Source: Piper betle (Eukaryota; Streptophyta; Magnoliopsida; Piperales; Piperaceae). From it: a stretch of 64,000 nt of DNA. Position 1 is the first letter of the stretch; each line of letters begins with the position of its first letter. The notes under the pieces are model-generated. The model saw nothing but the letters and a program-made list of their open reading frames with translations, did not search any database and had not been told where the DNA came from. Where the stretch lies: positions 1 to 64,000 of the forward strand of contig JAURVB010003582.1 of assembly GCA_033002965.1 (NCBI GenBank), in the 5' to 3' direction. Shown here piece by piece: positions 11,348 to 22,397 of the stretch. The translations under genes were made by a program, and so were the position numbers.

Positions 11348-14276
11348 TGTAAAACCCACGATTCGAGTTAGGGTTTTATATTCAGAACCGGTCGGGTCGA
11401 CCGTTATTTTTTCGAGTTGAGTCAGTTTCAGGACACGTGTACCGAGCCGATGCCAGTCGCGTGTATGAGCTATGAGGGTCATGCGTACCCAAGTATATGA
11501 TGATAACGTCATGAACACAGCAGAACAGAATGAGTTATCAGATATATGAGAGTATGCCAGTCATTTTTTTTATTATTTTTATATATAGTGGATCGTAGAA
11601 TTAGTATTAGGCCGTTTACCGCGTTAGGAAGCGTTCGGGCAGTCTGGGTGGGTTGTTAGTCATAGAGCATATCATTATAATATTGTGGTGTTGTTTGATT
11701 TTACGGGATTTTTCCCGATTTTTATGAATTTTTTAGGATTTAATACGACTTAGTTATTATACTTGACTCGAGCCGGAAACGAGTCAAGTAATATTTACGA
11801 CCTTGCCACCACACACCCTGCGCCTTCTTTTCTTCCCCAAACCAAACCCCGACGCTGCCCCTGTGCAACGTCGCCGCCGCCGCTGTCGGCACCGCCCGGC
11901 CGCCGATCGTCGCCGCCCAGCTCCACCACGGCGTCGCCGTGCCACCCCGACCAGCCCCGGCTGCTGCCAGGCCGCCGCGACGGCGGAATCGCCACGCCTA
12001 GCGCCGCGACTGCCTTTGGTTGTGTCGCCGATTCTGCCGCCGGCGACCGTCGCAGCCGTCATCCAGTGGTCGCCTCAGCACCACCGACCACCTAGCGGCC
12101 TTCCCCGACCGGAGCGGAGGCCATCGCCGCCCTGGCCGGCCGGATCTAGCGACCCATCGCCGCCGGCCCTGTTTTAGCCGTTTTTCGGCGAGCCACCACC
12201 TCCGTTGGCCGCATCGACCTCGTAGATGAGTCGGGCTCGCCGAGCCGGTTCCGAGGGTACCCTACATGACCCCTATCCAGCTAGTAGATACCACCGGCAA
12301 TAGTCGCCGGAAAACCACCGGAACTCGCCGGTAAACCGCTAACAAATGCCGGAAAACCGCCGGAAAATCGGAATTTCTGGAATTCGTCGGAATTCACCGG
12401 ATCTTCCGCGAAGCTCACCCGGTGGAGCCCGATCGAGCTTCGGACGCCGAGGAGCGCCGAATTCGAGCTCCGAGACGCGCGATGGAACCCTAACCGTCGC
12501 CGATTGCCGACGACGTGAGGTATAATTACCTCCGATTTGATTATTTAAAGTTGATGATGATTGTTAGCACAGCATGCTAGGATTTATGATGTGATTGATA
12601 GTGAATGGAGGATAAGTGATGAAGTGATAAGTTACATGATGTGATTGATAGTTTATGGAGGTTAAGTGATTTAATGAAGTAAGTAAATTGAGCATGATAA
12701 TTGTGTATGATGTAACTTAGGAAAAATACAATAAAATTGTCATGAATAGGATGAGTTAGAGTTATTTTCATATTTATGGTTATTTGATGATTGATTATTT
12801 TGTGTTTAATTGTGTTGAGTTTGATGCATCATTTAGTTAGCGGGCGTTAGTATTTAGTTTTGATGTGTAGGTACGGAATAGGAGCTCGCCGCCTAGGCGC
12901 GATGACACGCTTGGAGCTTCTACCAGGTCCGTTTAGGATTCGTCTTGATTTAATCTTTTCTATTGTATGTTTGATTTATTGTCTGCAGGACGGGTTAAGT
13001 GGTGTTTTATCGGATCCCACTTAACTCGGGCCATTTAATCGAACATTTTCCGGATTAATAACCCCTCGAGGATGAGATCCCTCGAGGTTGATTTCGAAAA
13101 CAAGATCAACCAAAAGTTGCCTTCGGGCCTATTATGTAACTCCCTACCCAAGCCTATATATATATAGTTTTCGTGTTTCTGTGAGACGAGAGATGGAGAA
13201 ATCGACTGCACGTACCATGCAGAGGATGCCGTGACAGTCAAAGCGGGCTCTGGATTAGTGCCAGCGAACTGTTCCATTCCCGAGGGATCCTGACAACTCC
13301 GCGTTTGAGTTCCTCACACCCGGAGAACGTGGAGGTTTACGGGTACTGTTTAGTACAGCGCATGTCCGGACTTGTGGTTCAAAGGGTACTAAAGGCGACT
13401 GCCTGAGAGTACTCGGCCTTCGTACTCAAGGCCAGGAGAAATATGGAGGTAAGGAGAGGGCTTAGGATAAAGTTTCACGAGAAGTACTGAAAAGAAGTGC
13501 TGAGAGTAGCACAGTACCAGCAGTAGAGCAGTAAGTTCGGGATGCTACCGGGTCTGCAGCCCAGTGGCTCCTCAGTAGTGCCCTTCAGAGTGTTCTTGAG
13601 GAAGTATATGGTTTTCTTTCATATGAGAGTTTGCTCTCATAGCCAGTTTGCTATAGTTATTTTCTTTTCGGACCAGTAACGCTTGTTACTGACGTTTTTC
13701 TTATATATATGTAGGTGATGAGCACGAGATGGATGTGCCGGCCGGGACGGAGGAGCAATAAGGTCTTCTGCACACACATATTGGGTGATTGAATGTTTAA
13801 TGTTTTGTTTATGATGTTGTTTAATAAACATGCTATGATTAAATGTTTGAGGCATGATAATGATACGAAATGAGATGATCACAGTAGCGCAGCAAAAGTA
13901 TGATGGGTTAGGACCCAAGTTCCAGAATGAGCTTATAGTATATCAGATTGTGTGTAATGAAATTGTTGATATATGCTTATATACTTGTATATATTATTTT
14001 GACAGGGTGGACCCTAATCGCACTTTTAGGGGAGACCCTGTTTGTTTTATTTCAGAATTTTGATCGTAACTGTATTGGTGTGTATTTTGAATTGCTTGTC
14101 ATTCATGTAGTACCATGTTAGGATTTTGCGTATTTATTCATTCATGATGGATCGTATCTTCATCTTAAGACGCCGAGATTGGATCCACATGAGTTAGGTT
14201 CGGGTTAGCCGACCTAACCGGGGCCTGTAACATGCCGGTTCGGTTCACGAGCGTGAACCGGATTTAGGGTGTTACA
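11348..14276 (+). mobile_element. Family L long LTR, forward full-length copy
   Basis: Starts TGTAAAACCC and ends GGGTGTTACA, the same TG...CA termini as the 5-bp-TSD solo LTR at 47487-49697. The middle is a GC-rich, Pro/Arg-rich pseudo-coding section (about 11800-12480), then an AT-rich part and the conserved CGCCTAGGCGC block at about 12890. With its inverted partner at 9230-11347 it makes a palindrome-like structure with arms of about 2.1 kb and a spacer of about 0.8 kb. LTRs this long fit Ty3/gypsy elements. The lineage cannot be assigned because no internal region is present. Confidence 0.8.
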
Positions 14277-14948
14277 CTTCTTGTAGTAAAAACAAACAAC
14301 CTCTGACTTGTCTTTCCCTCTGGATCTTCAACCTTTAACTATAGTCAATGCTTCCTCTTGGGATTTTTCTTTCTTGCCTTTCATCATCTTTTCAGCAGAA
14401 AAAGGGCAGTCTTGACATCATCTACAAATATAGTTTTCTTTCCCAAAGTTAAAGTGGTCATTAGATGATCATAAGACTTAGGTAAATAAATAAAAAACAA
14501 GATTGTTTTCTCATCTTCTTCTACCTTCACTTCGAGGTTCAACAATTGTATGAAAAGATTTTCAAAATCACTAATATGTACTAGAAGATCCCTTTCCTCA
14601 ACAAGCTTGGGTTAGTACTGTTGTTTAATAAAATATTTGTTATACAAATTATTTATCGTGTATAATTTTTCCAACTTTGACCACATTTCAAAACTCGTCT
14701 TCTCGCCCATCACATTGTGCATCACCTCATCTACTAAACATTGTCTTACGGTGTTCGCCACTTTGTCTTGAATTTCCATCTAATTGGCTGCCTTCATCCC
14801 CGCAGGTTTTCTGTTAATGCTTTTAACAGTTTTCTGTCAACCAAAATATTTTTTCCCCTTTATAGAGTAAAATTTCCTTTGTCGTTAAATCTTTCAATCT
14901 TAAACTTCAATTTATCCTTCTCCATTATAATGTGGCTCTGATATTAAT
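14277..14948 (-). pseudogene. Copia element internal fragment (gag) with primer-binding site
   Basis: On the - strand, directly next to the LTR at 14949, lies a PBS-like site: ATCAGAGCC (about 14933-14941), matching the plant copia initiator-Met tRNA signature. Decayed gag (UBN2-type) sequence follows, sharing long stretches with the gag at 37880-38299. The fragment is cut at 14277 by the family L LTR, and its frame is broken by stops and indels. Confidence 0.75.
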
Positions 14949-15533
14949 TGTTGGGGTTATGGGTCGTTCAGAATCGGTTGCAACAGAATTAAATATAGAG
15001 AAATATAATAAAATAATGATAAACAAGAATAGATAATAATAAAATAGAAAGACACCAACAATTATTGTGGACAACAAATATCATATAATCCATCGAAACG
15101 AGTAATTGCCATTGTGAAAGAGAACAAAACATTTACAAAGTTTCTTCTTTCCCCTCTCACCCATGAATTAATAAGCCCAATTCAATAGCGTTTGGATTTT
15201 CTGACAATCTGAGAAAGAAACCTTCCTCCCTCACCCAGAAACCCTAGAGAATCCCTTTGTAGCCTTTCTCTAATCACAAATTAAGTTACAATAAAGTGTA
15301 AGACAAAACCCTATATAAATAGGCGAATAAAACATAAAAAATGGGTATGGAACTTGCAACCCCCATCGTGGCCCCGTCACCACGCCTGGGACCGGTGCTC
15401 TGGCGTTCAGTAATTTTTCTATCCAAGTAACCGGTGCTTGGGAGCTTCTCTAAATCCAAGGGCTCGATCGCTTGTTTGGCTACTATTTCCTGTGCCCCTC
15501 TTCTTCCTTCACTCCCGTTGTCCAGATCCAACA
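14949..15533 (-). mobile_element. Copia LTR (family C), 5' LTR of a minus-strand element
   Basis: The 585-bp segment has TGTTGG...CCAACA ends and a primer-binding site immediately to its left, so the element reads right to left. Equivalent LTRs of about 580 bp occur at 27763, 29238, 38485 and, split by insertions, at 31264/35381 and 52357/53219. Confidence 0.85.
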
Positions 15534-15793
15534 AAAAATTGATATTTTCATTCAACAATAAACTAATATTTTACAATATTTTAGAAAGAAATTTATTTTT
15601 AATTTTTATTTGATTTATTAAAATAAGTTGACAAAACCCTTAATTAGCCTTTTCCCTGCTTTCAATGGCACTGCATCAGCAATAAAAAAGGATGATCCAA
15701 AATCTATATAATAAGAAAATGATCAGAAAATGGATGTGCAGTAGAAGACAAATTTGATAAATGAATAAAAGGATAGAAAGATAAGGACAGGAA

Positions 15794-15963
15794 CTGTACA
15801 ATTCCCATGTGCACCATATGAAGACGAAGGTTTGGAATTTCTTACTTTAAAACTAGATGCAAGCTTGCAGATGCGACTTCAAGGTTTATATTTTAACAAA
15901 GAAACAAAGACTTCGAGATTTATTGAGGAAGAAAGCAGTACGGAATTTGGAGAAGGTGGATGA
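15794..15963 (+). pseudogene. Exon-like remnant (EDEGLEF block), unit 1 copy
   Basis: Homologous to 36102-36287 and about 39340-39508, where the reading YEDEGLEFLALKLDAS followed by FFNKETKTCGFIEEE is open. In this copy a 2-base loss near 15810 puts the frame out and creates an early stop. The family was not recognised. It may be a captured exon of an unrelated gene. Confidence 0.45.
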
Positions 15964-17951
15964 CGAGCACATGGTTCATTGACCTGAAATTAGAGATGGT
16001 TCAAGTTGAATCCCAATTTGCTGGTCGGCCTGGTTTGGCTCTTGTCATCATATACGTGACTGCGGCCCCCGGCTCAACTTCCACCCATCCGGCTCATCCT
16101 ATTTTTCCTTTCCATTAAACTTCATTTGGAACCTCAATCCAACCAAAAGGTAGAAACTGGCCAGCAGCTACCCTCGTTACCGCCGCTGTTCCTATTCAGA
16201 GAAATAACTTTTGATTTGTTGTCTTTGTTATTGACGGATGATGAGGGTGTTTTCTTATCTTAATGGGGAAGGAAACAATGTGAATCGATAGGATGGAGTC
16301 ATTAATATCAGTGTCTAATGTTTTAGCTTTTGCAACAAAGCATTGATATGAGATAACAAGCTTCTGAATATAAATATATTATTTCAAATGGAGATGTGCA
16401 CCCACTTTAGGTTCTTATTTTTTGAATGTAAAAACAAGCCCCGCAATGCTGCACTTCTCTCATTATCAGGTGTGCAACATTTTTCACATGGTAGGGTGCC
16501 AACGATGACATAAAATTTACAAAATTGGAGTATTTTACTAGTCTCTTATTGCTATGTTGAAGCACGTATTCAAGGACAAACAAGCGAAGAAATATGAGCA
16601 CAAGATGATCAGGATGAGAAGAATAAATAAAGGCAATCAAGAAATCGGTAGGCGGATAGGAAAAAGAAGGAACCGAGGATGAAGAAATAGAAAAGAATAA
16701 GAGGGTGTAAAGTAAACTGTAGATGTGGTTTGGTTTGAGTTCCAAATAGTTTGGAAAAGAAAAATAGGTTGGGCTAGATGGGTAAAAGTTGAACCAATTG
16801 CCACAACCAGAAATTATTAAATGATGGGTCCGCTTGCTGGAGAAAAAATGAAAGAAAGGAAACGAAAAGAAGAATCGTGTTTGGATTAGAAGAAAACCTT
16901 ATGAGAAAGAAAATAGATTTCCACGGGTAGATCCCTTGGGAGGTGATCTTCAGAAACCTTTTTTTATAAAATATATAAGAAAAAAAAAGTGGGCAGCCCA
17001 ATGTCAATAGACAAATTTTCTTTTCTCTATGTATAACCAAATACACACTACAAGTTTATGAAAAAAAATCTACTTTATATTTTATCTATTTTCTTATCAT
17101 CAATAGACATTTTTGAAGATGAAATCCCTTCTTATAATAAGCTTTCCAAATCAGTTCGACCAGATATTGAGAGTAGTTCAAGATTTAAAGTTACTCCTGA
17201 TATGAGCAAAAGTAGTTCAAAATTGTCTTTTTTATTTATATATATTGAACCGAATCATAAAAAATGAGGTTATAATAATAAACTTGCAGTAATCAGGAAA
17301 GTAAACCCATTTATTCGTTTGTCGTGAAAAATTTTCACAACAAACAAACAAATGGGTTTGCAATAGTAAACTCTGCGAACCCGTCGTTTTTCACCAAAAA
17401 ACGATCGGTTCGGAATCACATCCAAATTTCCAATGCAATACGGATGTCATGTCTGTTCTCTGTTAGCTGTCATGTCTGTTCTCTGTTACTAGTGTGTATG
17501 AGCAATCTCTGTGACAGAAAATCAGTGTTTGCCTCTTGTCCAGTTTGCAATTCCATCGATCCTATCGGACCAAAAGTCAGGTATATTTAATTTCCTTCTT
17601 CTTTAATTTCTTTTTTCCTTCTTTTTATCAATTTGATTTATTTACTTCTACGGAATCAAAGTCGGTATATTCATTTCTTTCTTTTTTGCCCGCTCGTTTT
17701 TTCTTGTTTTTTTTTCGGAAAGGCATTCAGATGAAAAGTATCCACGATTGAAAAGAAATCGACCATAAATTCCTTCTCAATTTTTTCTCCCACCATTTCC
17801 AAAGAAACCACAATTGAAACCAGGTAATACATACGGATCAACCTTTTACCCATGCGAACGTCACTGCTCTCGTCTACCATGGCTGCTCAATCCCAATTAA
17901 GCAGTTAGGAGGATACCACGACTTTGCTCATGTCTTTTTGTTTCTCCAGCC

Positions 17952-17957
17952 CACGTG
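17952..17957 (+). promoter_or_regulatory. G-box (CACGTG) upstream of UGT-1
   Basis: A perfect CACGTG inside CCACGTGTCC, about 280 bp before the second TATA box. bZIP/bHLH factors bind such sites in plants. The aligned places upstream of UGT-2 and UGT-3 do not keep the hexamer. Confidence 0.45.
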
Positions 17958-18032
17958 TCCTGCATGATGGATATACAGACATACAAAACACCACACGGAC
18001 ACCAGCCATAACATATAATAACTACCAACATG

Positions 18033-18039
18033 TATAAAA
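18033..18039 (+). promoter_or_regulatory. First TATA box of UGT-1
   Basis: TATAAAA in the context ATGTATAAAAACTCCATCCC. It aligns with the single TATA box of UGT-2 at 41514. It lies 321 bp before the start codon. Confidence 0.6.
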
Positions 18040-18227
18040 ACTCCATCCCATCCACCATTTTGTTGGCTCTCTACAACGACGGGCACTGTTCATTTCTTCT
18101 GTACACTATTATTATTGCTCAAACACCACACAAACAGAAGTCAACAACGTACAGGAGGCAGCCAGCTAACCCAGAGATCTTGCAATAAAACCATCAGAGA
18201 TGTTGTCTACCAACAGCTACCAACGTG

Positions 18228-18234
18228 TATAAAA
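18228..18234 (+). promoter_or_regulatory. Second TATA box of UGT-1 (duplicated core promoter)
   Basis: TATAAAA in the context GTGTATAAAATCTCCATCCC, repeating the sequence around 18033 at a spacing of 195 bp. It lies 126 bp before the ATG, a normal distance for a plant promoter with a leader of about 95 nt. It is therefore the more likely core promoter. Confidence 0.65.
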
Positions 18235-18353
18235 TCTCCATCCCATGCACCATTTTTCTTGGCTCATTTCTTCTATACTTCATTATTATTATTACTCTTT
18301 ATATCTTACTAGCTACATAGAGAAAGACTTAAGTAAGAGCATCTTACAGTTTG

Positions 18354-19784
18354 ATGGAGGAGAACAAGGAGCAATTAGGAGGAGGATTGGTACATCATGT
18401 ACTACTGGTTTGTTTCCCAGGTCAAGGACATATAAACCCCTTCCTCAGATTGGCAAAGGCCATTGCCTACGAGGGTCTCTTGGTCACCTTCTCATCCAAC
18501 CAAGCCACCGGAAACCTGATGAACAAGGCTTCCGGCAATCCCGCCGGCGACCTCTTGCCCGTCGGCAACGGCCACCTCCGCTTCGAGTTCTTCGACGACG
18601 GTGCCGACCTCGCCGCCGACTGTTTCGACGTCCGCATGCACAAGCTCGAGACAGCCGGGCGAGCCTCCCTGCAGGCGCTGATCAGACGGCAGGACGACGC
18701 CGGCCACCCCGTCTCCTACGTCGTCAACAACCCCTTCCTGCCGTGGGTGGTGGATGTCGCCGTGGGGATGGGCATCAAGTGGTCGCTCCTCTGGGTGCAA
18801 TCCGCCGCCGTCTTGTCCGCCTACTATCACTACTCCCGCTTCCCAGAGCTCTTCCCGGCGACCGACGAGGGGTGGAACGGCTTCGAGTTGACCCTTCCCG
18901 GCCTGCCGCCGCTCAAAACAGAGGACTTGCCCAGCTTCTTGCTCCCCTCCAGCCCCTACAAGAGACTAACCAAGTCGTTGCTTCTACAAATGAAGAAGCT
19001 ACCAACCGCCTCATACGTGCTAATGGACTCCTTCGTGGAGCTCGAGCGCCAAGCCATAGAGGCTACCGCCGCCCTCCTCCGACCAACCCTCCTCCCGGTT
19101 GGCCCGCTAGCCAAGCTCGCCAGGGAAGACCACTACGCCGCCGTCCGCGGCGACATGTGGAAGACGGCGGAGGAATCGGTTGAATGGCTGGACAGCTGCC
19201 CGCCTGCATCCGTCCTCTACATCTCTGTCGGCAGCGCCGTGATCCTCACCCCAGCGCAAGTGGCCGAGATGGCGGCGGGGCTGACCAGCAGCGAAAGGCG
19301 GTTCCTTTGGGTGCTGAAGCCGGCTCTGGGGTCGAAGGAGACTGGGCTGCCGGAGGGGTTCGAGGAGGCGGTCGCCGGCCGCGGGCTGGTGGTGCAGTGG
19401 TGCCGGCAGGAGGCGGTGCTCGCCCACCCGGCGGTGGCCGGGTTCCTGACCCACTGCGGGTGGAACTCGACGGTGGAGGTGATCTCCGCCGGGAAGCCGG
19501 TGGTGGCGTTCCCTTACTGGGGCGATCAGATGACGAACGCCAAGTTTCTGGTGGATGAGTACGGCGTCGGAGTGAGGATGAGGGCAGTGACGGCGGATGA
19601 TGTGCGGCGGTGCATGGCGGAGCTTTTCGACGGCGAGAGAGCAGCGGCGATGAGGGAGAACGCGGAGAGGTTGGCGGCTACGGCCGCAGGTGCCGCTAGC
19701 GGAACTTCCCGCCAGAATTTGGAGGTATTTGTGGACCATTTGTTGTCGGGCTCGGACGGACGTGACTCGGAAAATAGTCAATGA
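18354..19784 (+). CDS. UGT-1: family 1 UDP-glycosyltransferase, group L (UGT84-like acyl glucose ester former)
   Basis: Single exon, 476 aa, normal for a family 1 UGT. The N-terminal motif FPGQGHINPFLRLAKAI holds the expected catalytic His26. The segment VVNNPFLPW (Asn125/Asn126) and LLWVQSAAV are group L traits. The C-terminal half holds the 44-residue PSPG donor box from Trp349 (WCRQEAVLAHP) through THCGWNS to Gln392 (YWGDQ); a final Gln usually means UDP-glucose. Group L enzymes esterify glucose to carboxylic acids such as cinnamates, benzoates and gallate in the cytosol. The acid used here cannot be read from sequence. The first ATG is at 18354. Compared with UGT-2, the PSPG box carries several changes, and the tail ends SENSQ. 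About 96% identical to UGT-3. Confidence 0.92.
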   Translation: MEENKEQLGGGLVHHVLLVCFPGQGHINPFLRLAKAIAYEGLLVTFSSNQATGNLMNKASGNPAGDLLPVGNGHLRFEFFDDGADLAADCFDVRMHKLETAGRASLQALIRRQDDAGHPVSYVVNNPFLPWVVDVAVGMGIKWSLLWVQSAAVLSAYYHYSRFPELFPATDEGWNGFELTLPGLPPLKTEDLPSFLLPSSPYKRLTKSLLLQMKKLPTASYVLMDSFVELERQAIEATAALLRPTLLPVGPLAKLAREDHYAAVRGDMWKTAEESVEWLDSCPPASVLYISVGSAVILTPAQVAEMAAGLTSSERRFLWVLKPALGSKETGLPEGFEEAVAGRGLVVQWCRQEAVLAHPAVAGFLTHCGWNSTVEVISAGKPVVAFPYWGDQMTNAKFLVDEYGVGVRMRAVTADDVRRCMAELFDGERAAAMRENAERLAATAAGAASGTSRQNLEVFVDHLLSGSDGRDSENSQ

Positions 19785-22397
19785 TGGATCGATTTGGCCT
19801 GTATTTAACTAAATATTAATTATATAATATTTGATTAAAATTTTTATTGCATACTTTACCTGAGAAAAAATTATTTATGACATTACATAGAGGTGATGGA
19901 AAATTATCATAAAAAAGAAAAATATCTTTTAATAATGTCGAGCCTGGACTTAATTTTATTTCAAAAAATTATTTCAAAAAATTGACTAATCTAAATTATA
20001 TATATATAATAATAATAATAATCATTATTCGCAATTGGGCTGGCTCGGCCACGACAAATTCAATCATACATCTAGTACTAAATAGTATTTTATTTAAAAT
20101 TTTGCCGGGTTGGCGAGTGGTTATTTAATTTTTAAATTTTGTTTTTAATAATGGGCATTACAAAAATGGTTGATCATAATCCACGTCAGATGCTAGGTAA
20201 TGGTGGTTGAACATTGACTCGCAAAAGCTGGTTGTTTGTTCCAATATTTACCCAATATATATATATACATATCTTTATTTGTTACTGAATAATGATTTAT
20301 ACATAGATCTTAATTTGTACATACGTATATCTAGTGATCCCGTCCAAAGACCCAGAGTGACGCTTTGGTAAAAAGCAAACGGACCAAGTGTGACCGCAGA
20401 TGTATACTCCTCGACTAAACAGGCGACAGAAAAGCCACGCAGCCTCTCGAAAAGTACAAGAATTGTACTAGTTATCTCATACAAATCTAAAAATAATGTT
20501 GAAAAGGAGATTAGTGGTAATTATGAGATGAGACCCGGTAAGTTTTGTAAAGTGCACCATATTATTATTATTTTTTAATTTTTGTTCATGTTTGTTTTAA
20601 TGCTTTTTCACTTCTAAGGTTTTGTATATTAATATGCAAGCTGTTAATTGCCTATAACTGTACTTGCATTTACTTGTGCGGTTGTCATCAATTCTTCCAT
20701 AAAAATGAGGACGAAATTCAATCCTTACGCTGTCAACATTATGGAATATGGATTATGTAACATGGTTTTAGAAAAAAATTATGGAATATGGCCGGTTGTT
20801 CATGTGGCCTATCTTACAGTGACTTGTTTCGAGGGAATTTAGCAATCACACACAAAAAATAATTGCACCTCAAGTTCATCAACCTATTACCTATGGCTGT
20901 CTTTGAGCATTTTTTATGGAATAAAACTTGAGCCATTTTCTGAGTTACATTCATTCACAGAATAATCTTTAATACTTCATTTTCATTGCATATTAAACTT
21001 ATTGATAATATTGATTTTAGAAACTTTATAAAATCTATTTTTATTAATAAAGGAAAATTTAAAAATCACTCAGATGAAAAGTAAGAGATTTAACTAATTA
21101 AAACTCAAGAAAAGGAAAAATAAGTCAAATTATTTTAATTTACTTTCCCATTTAATTGAAGTATATCTTTTAAATTAAAGTCTATTTTAATGATATTTTA
21201 TTATTATAATCTATCTAATTATTCAATAAAATTTTTTTATTAAATTAAAATCTATCTCTAATATTGGTAGTGTACGGTGTGAGATCTTGCCTAGCTAGTG
21301 CCTAAAGGTAGGTCGGTGTTCACGTGTCTCAGTAATTGGTTATAGAGATTAGTTAATATTAGATAGTGTGGATATCAACTCAACTCTAGAAAGATCTAAC
21401 CATCGTGCATTAAGATCACGGTTATTATTATTTTTTTGCACTGGACAAACCTACTCTCATTATCTAACTATTTTCGTAATCTAGTGGTTCATATTAACTT
21501 CAACTACCATAAGAATATCCATATTAGCTGATATTAAGCTTTTCCCTAGCTAGTTACAAAGTCGGCTTTTTTCCCTAGTGGTTGATCATGCTTATGGTTA
21601 AACATGTTAATGTAATGGCTTTTGGATTCATTTATTGCAGCCCTATATATTTCAGTGTTTATACCTTATGAGCCATGGTATGGTATACGTAAAATATGGT
21701 GATGGCGTCTTTTTATATATATGTACACATAGAAATAAGATTGAATGAGTCGGACTCTCGAAAGAAAGCTACTTACTTGTACAAGTGGGGGTATCCTATC
21801 AGTTGGTTAATGAACAATTGTTAGAAAAAACCAATTTGATCTCATAGTTTGTTTGGCTACTCAACAAGAAGCTTAATAAAGGGAAGCAATTTTCGTCATT
21901 CCTTAAAATAGTATTTTGATCATGCGATGAAATATAAGTACAACATGCATATGGAACTTTCTACTTTCAATGATATTTAAGTACATGATTTCTTTTGTAC
22001 ATGTAAGGAGATTATTATGTACAAAAGAGTGACACAGGGAAAACCTCTTTATAGAGAAGTTTTCCCAACAGTGCCCCCTACTGATTTAAAGAATTCTATC
22101 ATATGACTATACAAATCATAGTTAGCAGTTACACTTAAGATGAAATTATGAGATATTATAGTTAGCAATTATTGTAAGCATTAGGCGGTTTACAACTGCA
22201 TTGGTACTTTGTATAAGAACAACCTTAGTGACACTACCGTTGGCATGATGATAGCTAATGTGCCCTAGCTCGTACAAAGCGCTAGATTTTTGAGGAATAG
22301 CGAAAAGGAATATTATCATCGATGCAGCAACGAGTAGCAAATATAGAAATGCAGCCATAATACATAATATCTAGACAAATAATGTGCAGCAACATAC
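19785..22397. repeat. UGT unit 1: duplicated downstream block, no gene seen
   Basis: AT-rich. Colinear with 43109-46366 (unit 2) and, from about 20196 on, nearly identical to 59977-62201 (unit 3). It has microsatellite-like AT runs and many short frames but no recognisable protein. A 70-codon - strand frame at 22146-22358 is perfectly conserved in unit 3 but disrupted in unit 2 and has no known motif. The block separates the + strand UGT from the - strand lipase. Confidence 0.75.

Larger units (their letters stand above)
15534..18353 (+). repeat. UGT unit 1: duplicated upstream block
   Basis: Colinear and highly similar to 39065-41650 (upstream of UGT-2). Parts are similar to 35839-37282 and 56677-57968. 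The left edge is the copia LTR end in three of the copies, so the LTR was already present when the unit duplicated. The block contains an exon-like remnant (about 15794-15963), the UGT-1 promoter, and otherwise AT-rich DNA without a convincing gene. Confidence 0.85.

Noticed and set aside
11763..12229. Several 66-124 codon frames, Pro/Arg-rich
   Set aside because: GC-rich pseudo-coding section of the LTR. The equivalent segments at 47940-48500 and 62820-63410 are open in different frames, so no protein is conserved.
9230..14276. Interpretation as one DNA transposon with 2-kb terminal inverted repeats
   Set aside because: The right half alone has complete TG...CA LTR ends equal to a solo LTR with a 5-bp duplication elsewhere, and no target duplication flanks the whole. 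A pair of inverted LTRs is simpler.
14741..14941. 66-codon + strand frame
   Set aside because: Antisense to the copia gag fragment; no independent support.
16407..16745. 112-codon hydrophobic frame on the - strand, partly repeated at 39944-40449
   Set aside because: The second copy is split by indels, codon composition is like the surrounding AT-rich DNA, and no family is recognised. Conservation is explained by segmental duplication.
18245..19183. 312-codon Arg/Pro-rich frame overlapping UGT-1, and similar frames in UGT-2 and UGT-3
   Set aside because: Shadow frames of the GC-rich UGT coding sequence, including the long antisense His/Arg-rich ones. The true frame holds all UGT motifs.
22146..22358. 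70-codon - strand frame with a signal-like start, perfectly conserved at 61954-62166
   Set aside because: Units 1 and 3 are nearly identical throughout this region, so conservation is not evidence of coding. The unit 2 copy is disrupted. It does not match the missing last lipase exon.
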